Positions 5,608-7,330 of a DNA stretch of 7,330 nucleotides are shown piece after piece (within the stretch, counting starts at the first letter, position 1; each line of letters begins with the position of its first letter). A program made the translations under genes and the position numbers. The notes under the pieces are model-generated. The model was given only the letters and a program-made list of their open reading frames with translations. It searched no databases and was not told where the DNA came from. The stretch lies in assembly GCA_021741945.1 (NCBI GenBank), contig JAIOWV010000064.1:1-7330 (forward strand), written 5' to 3'. The DNA comes from Pontimonas sp. (GTDB taxonomy: Bacteria; Actinomycetota; Actinomycetes; Actinomycetales; Microbacteriaceae).

Positions 5608-7203
5608 GTGCTGATGAAATTTGCCCTGCTAATCGAGCGCCAGGACCGCGCGTTTCTCGGCTTTGTGCTGCCACTTCCTGCGGCACTCACGCTTGCGGTG
5701 CTCGCAGGGTGGCTCATGGATCTGGGTTTCCCTGACCGCGATTGGTGGCCACTCACCCTGCTCGGCACTGCACTCATGATGGCGTCGCTGCGGGGTTTTG
5801 GCGTTGGCAAGGCTTTGCTCATTGGCGCATTCGGGGGTTTTAGCTTCTACGGAATCATGATTTGGTGGCTCACCGTCTACTTGGGCCTGGTTCCTTGGAT
5901 CGCTCTTACGCTTGCGCAGGTTTTCTTCTTTTCCCTCGGGATGGCGCTGATTGCCCTGATTTGGCGCTACGGATCCAGGCAGTGGAACACCGTGGCAGGG
6001 CGACTTGGCATCGTGCCAGCCCTGGTGGGCGGTGCGTGGACCTTGCGCGAAGCGGTGGCCTCAGTGTTCCCCTTTGGAGGGTTCGCCTGGGGGCGTATTT
6101 CTCAAAGTCAATCTGAGGGGCCCTTGGCGTCGCTTGTCGCGTGGGTAGGGACCAGTGGCATGAGCTTCCTTCTCGCCTGGGCCGCCGCACTCGCCGTTGC
6201 GCTAGTGGCCGAAGTCCGCCTTGCCCCAGAATCCAGGGCAGGCCTGGGGGTGGCCGTGGCAGTGGCACTGCTGGTGTGGCCTGCGTACCCGGTAACGACG
6301 TCTGGCTCCCTACGGGTTCTTGCCGTGCAGGGCAATGCCGATGCGGGGCTATTCGCCCAGTACGAACGCGGCGACAACCTTCGCGACCACTATCTGGTCA
6401 CGAAAGAGCTCTATGGGCTTGATGTGGATGTTGTGGTGTGGCCCGAGAACGCCTCCGACATTGATCCTCTCCGCTACCCAGAAGCCGCGGCCGTCGTCAC
6501 CGAAGTATCCCGGGAAATGAATGCGCCCCTCATTGTTGGGACCATTACCAAATCAGGCGATGAAACCTTCAACAGCATTTTGCTGTGGGATTTTGACGAG
6601 GAGGCAGGGCAGTCAGTCGTTCGAGATCAATACGACAAGATTCATCCGGTTCCCTTCGCCGAGTATCTTCCCGCTCGCGATTTCTTTTACCCGCTGGCAC
6701 CGCCGCTTTTCGACATGATTCCCCGGGATTACTCCTTCGGGGAGCGCGATGCGGTTTTCAGCGTTGCCGGGTCAATCGGGGGAGTGGCGATCTGTTACGA
6801 CATTGTCGATGACGAGATTCTGTGGTCGATTATGGATGGGGGAGCGGACATCATCTTCGCCCCCACCAATAACGCCGACTTTGGCCAAACGGACCAGAGC
6901 GTTCAACAGTTGGCGATTGCGAAAATGCGCGCAATCGAAACAGGGCGAAGTGTGGTCAACATCTCCACCGTGGGAACGAGCGCGATTATGGATCCCACCG
7001 GTGCTGAGCTCGATCGCTTACCCACCTACACGGAGGGCTACATGGTGGTAGACGTTCCGCTTGCTACCTACCAAACACCCGCCACGCTCCTTGGGCGCTC
7101 GCTTGAATTGGGGGTTGTCGCCTTCACCCTCGCAGGGCTCTTGGTGGCAGCGAGCGGCCACTTGGGCCGCACTCGCCGCGCATCACGGGTGAGCCAGGGC
7201 TAA
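5608..7203 (+). CDS. lnt: Apolipoprotein N-acyltransferase
   Basis: The 531-residue integral membrane enzyme adds the third acyl chain to the N-terminal cysteine of lipoproteins, using phospholipid as donor. The N-terminal half (about 14-226) has several hydrophobic helices, followed by a nitrilase/carbon-nitrogen hydrolase domain (about 235-485) and a closing membrane helix (about 499-514). The catalytic triad can be placed: E280 in WPEN, K344 in YDKIHPVPFAEYLP and C396 in GVAICYDIV; E352 corresponds to E. coli Glu343. The position after Cys-Tyr is Asp398 where E. coli has Glu389. Length is close to E. coli Lnt (512), and there is no fused polyprenol-phosphate mannose synthase domain as in M. 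tuberculosis Rv2051c. The gene starts 6 bases after helY. GTG at 5608, 5 bases after TTTAGG, and ATG at 5614 are both possible starts, differing by two residues. Co-transcription with tatAC-helY is likely. Confidence 0.93.
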   Translation: MLMKFALLIERQDRAFLGFVLPLPAALTLAVLAGWLMDLGFPDRDWWPLTLLGTALMMASLRGFGVGKALLIGAFGGFSFYGIMIWWLTVYLGLVPWIALTLAQVFFFSLGMALIALIWRYGSRQWNTVAGRLGIVPALVGGAWTLREAVASVFPFGGFAWGRISQSQSEGPLASLVAWVGTSGMSFLLAWAAALAVALVAEVRLAPESRAGLGVAVAVALLVWPAYPVTTSGSLRVLAVQGNADAGLFAQYERGDNLRDHYLVTKELYGLDVDVVVWPENASDIDPLRYPEAAAVVTEVSREMNAPLIVGTITKSGDETFNSILLWDFDEEAGQSVVRDQYDKIHPVPFAEYLPARDFFYPLAPPLFDMIPRDYSFGERDAVFSVAGSIGGVAICYDIVDDEILWSIMDGGADIIFAPTNNADFGQTDQSVQQLAIAKMRAIETGRSVVNISTVGTSAIMDPTGAELDRLPTYTEGYMVVDVPLATYQTPATLLGRSLELGVVAFTLAGLLVAASGHLGRTRRASRVSQG

Positions 7204-7330
7204 AGAAGTGCTCGTCGCTTCGCGACGATATCCACGGCAAGATCTGCTCGGTCTGTGACGATGCCATCGACGCCCATATCCAGCAGGCGCTCCATGTCGC
7301 GCGCCTCGTTGATCGTCCAGACATGAACCT
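7200..7330 (-). CDS. Glycerophosphodiester phosphodiesterase family protein, C-terminal part
   Basis: The last 42 codons of a minus-strand gene end at TAG (7202-7200); the rest lies beyond the right edge. The peptide contains V-H-V-W-T-I-N, then M-E-R-L-L-D-M-G-V-D-G-I-V-T-D-R. These are the last beta strand, helix and strand of the GDPD TIM barrel (family form hxWTVN...G-V-D-G-I-x-T-D-x-P). Such enzymes hydrolyse glycerophosphodiesters to glycerol-3-phosphate and an alcohol. The metal-binding N-terminal residues are not in the window, so activity cannot be judged. The gene converges on lnt, and the two stop codons overlap by 4 bp (7200-7203). Confidence 0.88.
   Translation of the reverse strand, partial: VHVWTINEARDMERLLDMGVDGIVTDRADLAVDIVAKRRALL
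7212..7228. terminator. Possible hairpin at the lnt/GDPD convergence (TCGTCGC-TTC-GCGACGA)
   Basis: A perfect 7-bp inverted repeat with a TTC loop begins 8 bases after the lnt stop and lies inside the 3' coding end of the minus-strand GDPD gene. It could act as a transcript-end stem for lnt. No T-run follows on the plus strand, so a classic intrinsic terminator is not supported; 3'-end protection or Rho-assisted ending is possible. The repeat may also be chance within coding sequence. Confidence 0.3.

Noticed and set aside
1..7330. Search for tRNA or rRNA genes, CRISPR arrays, insertion sequences, attachment sites or a defence system
   Set aside because: No repeated spacer pattern, transposase, integrase, tRNA-like cloverleaf or long terminal repeats were seen, and nearly all bases belong to conserved core genes. 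All gaps are 50 bp or shorter.

Overview
The window is a compact stretch of an actinobacterial chromosome. It holds five complete genes of a well-known conserved block (pafB-pafC-tatA-tatC-helY), then a complete lnt, with a partial gene at each edge. I judge G+C to be roughly 60% by eye. GTG starts are frequent, genes overlap by 8 bp or sit 2 to 50 bp apart, and no gene-free stretch exceeds 50 bp. The same five-gene order occurs in Mycobacterium tuberculosis (Rv2096c to Rv2092c). Protein style and compactness suggest the order Micrococcales, probably a Microbacteriaceae-like organism with a streamlined genome; this placement is inference.

Layout. Positions 1-127 are the C-terminus of an FKBP-type peptidyl-prolyl isomerase. 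pafB (163-1152) and pafC (1145-2131) overlap by 8 bp and encode the two WYL-domain subunits of the DNA-damage activator PafBC. pafB appears to be leaderless: a TAGGAT -10 box lies exactly 6 nt before the GTG. A 50-bp gap then carries a perfect short dyad and an extended -10 (TGCTAGAGT) that probably starts a second transcript: tatA (2182-2388), tatC (2391-3197), helY (3190-5601) and lnt (5608-7203). These four genes are 2 bp apart, overlapping by 8 bp, and 6 bp apart. The last 131 bases are the 3' end of a minus-strand glycerophosphodiester phosphodiesterase whose stop codon overlaps the lnt stop codon by 4 bp.

How the genes work together. PafB and PafC should form one transcription factor. 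TatA and TatC are membrane components of the twin-arginine export system; TatB is not here. HelY is a Ski2/Mtr4-like RNA helicase. Lnt N-acylates exported lipoproteins. tatA, tatC and lnt share a cell-envelope export theme. The helicase between them has no obvious mechanistic link and travels with them by conserved synteny.

Most of the window is ordinary core genome, and I see no previously undescribed multi-gene system. The most distinctive point is that this HelY lacks the roughly 100-residue beta-rich insertion that I recall in mycobacterial HelY, and carries a compact Cys/His-rich link (CHAC) between two helical segments at that place. Next are the two promoters that share an 11-mer and each abut a short inverted repeat.
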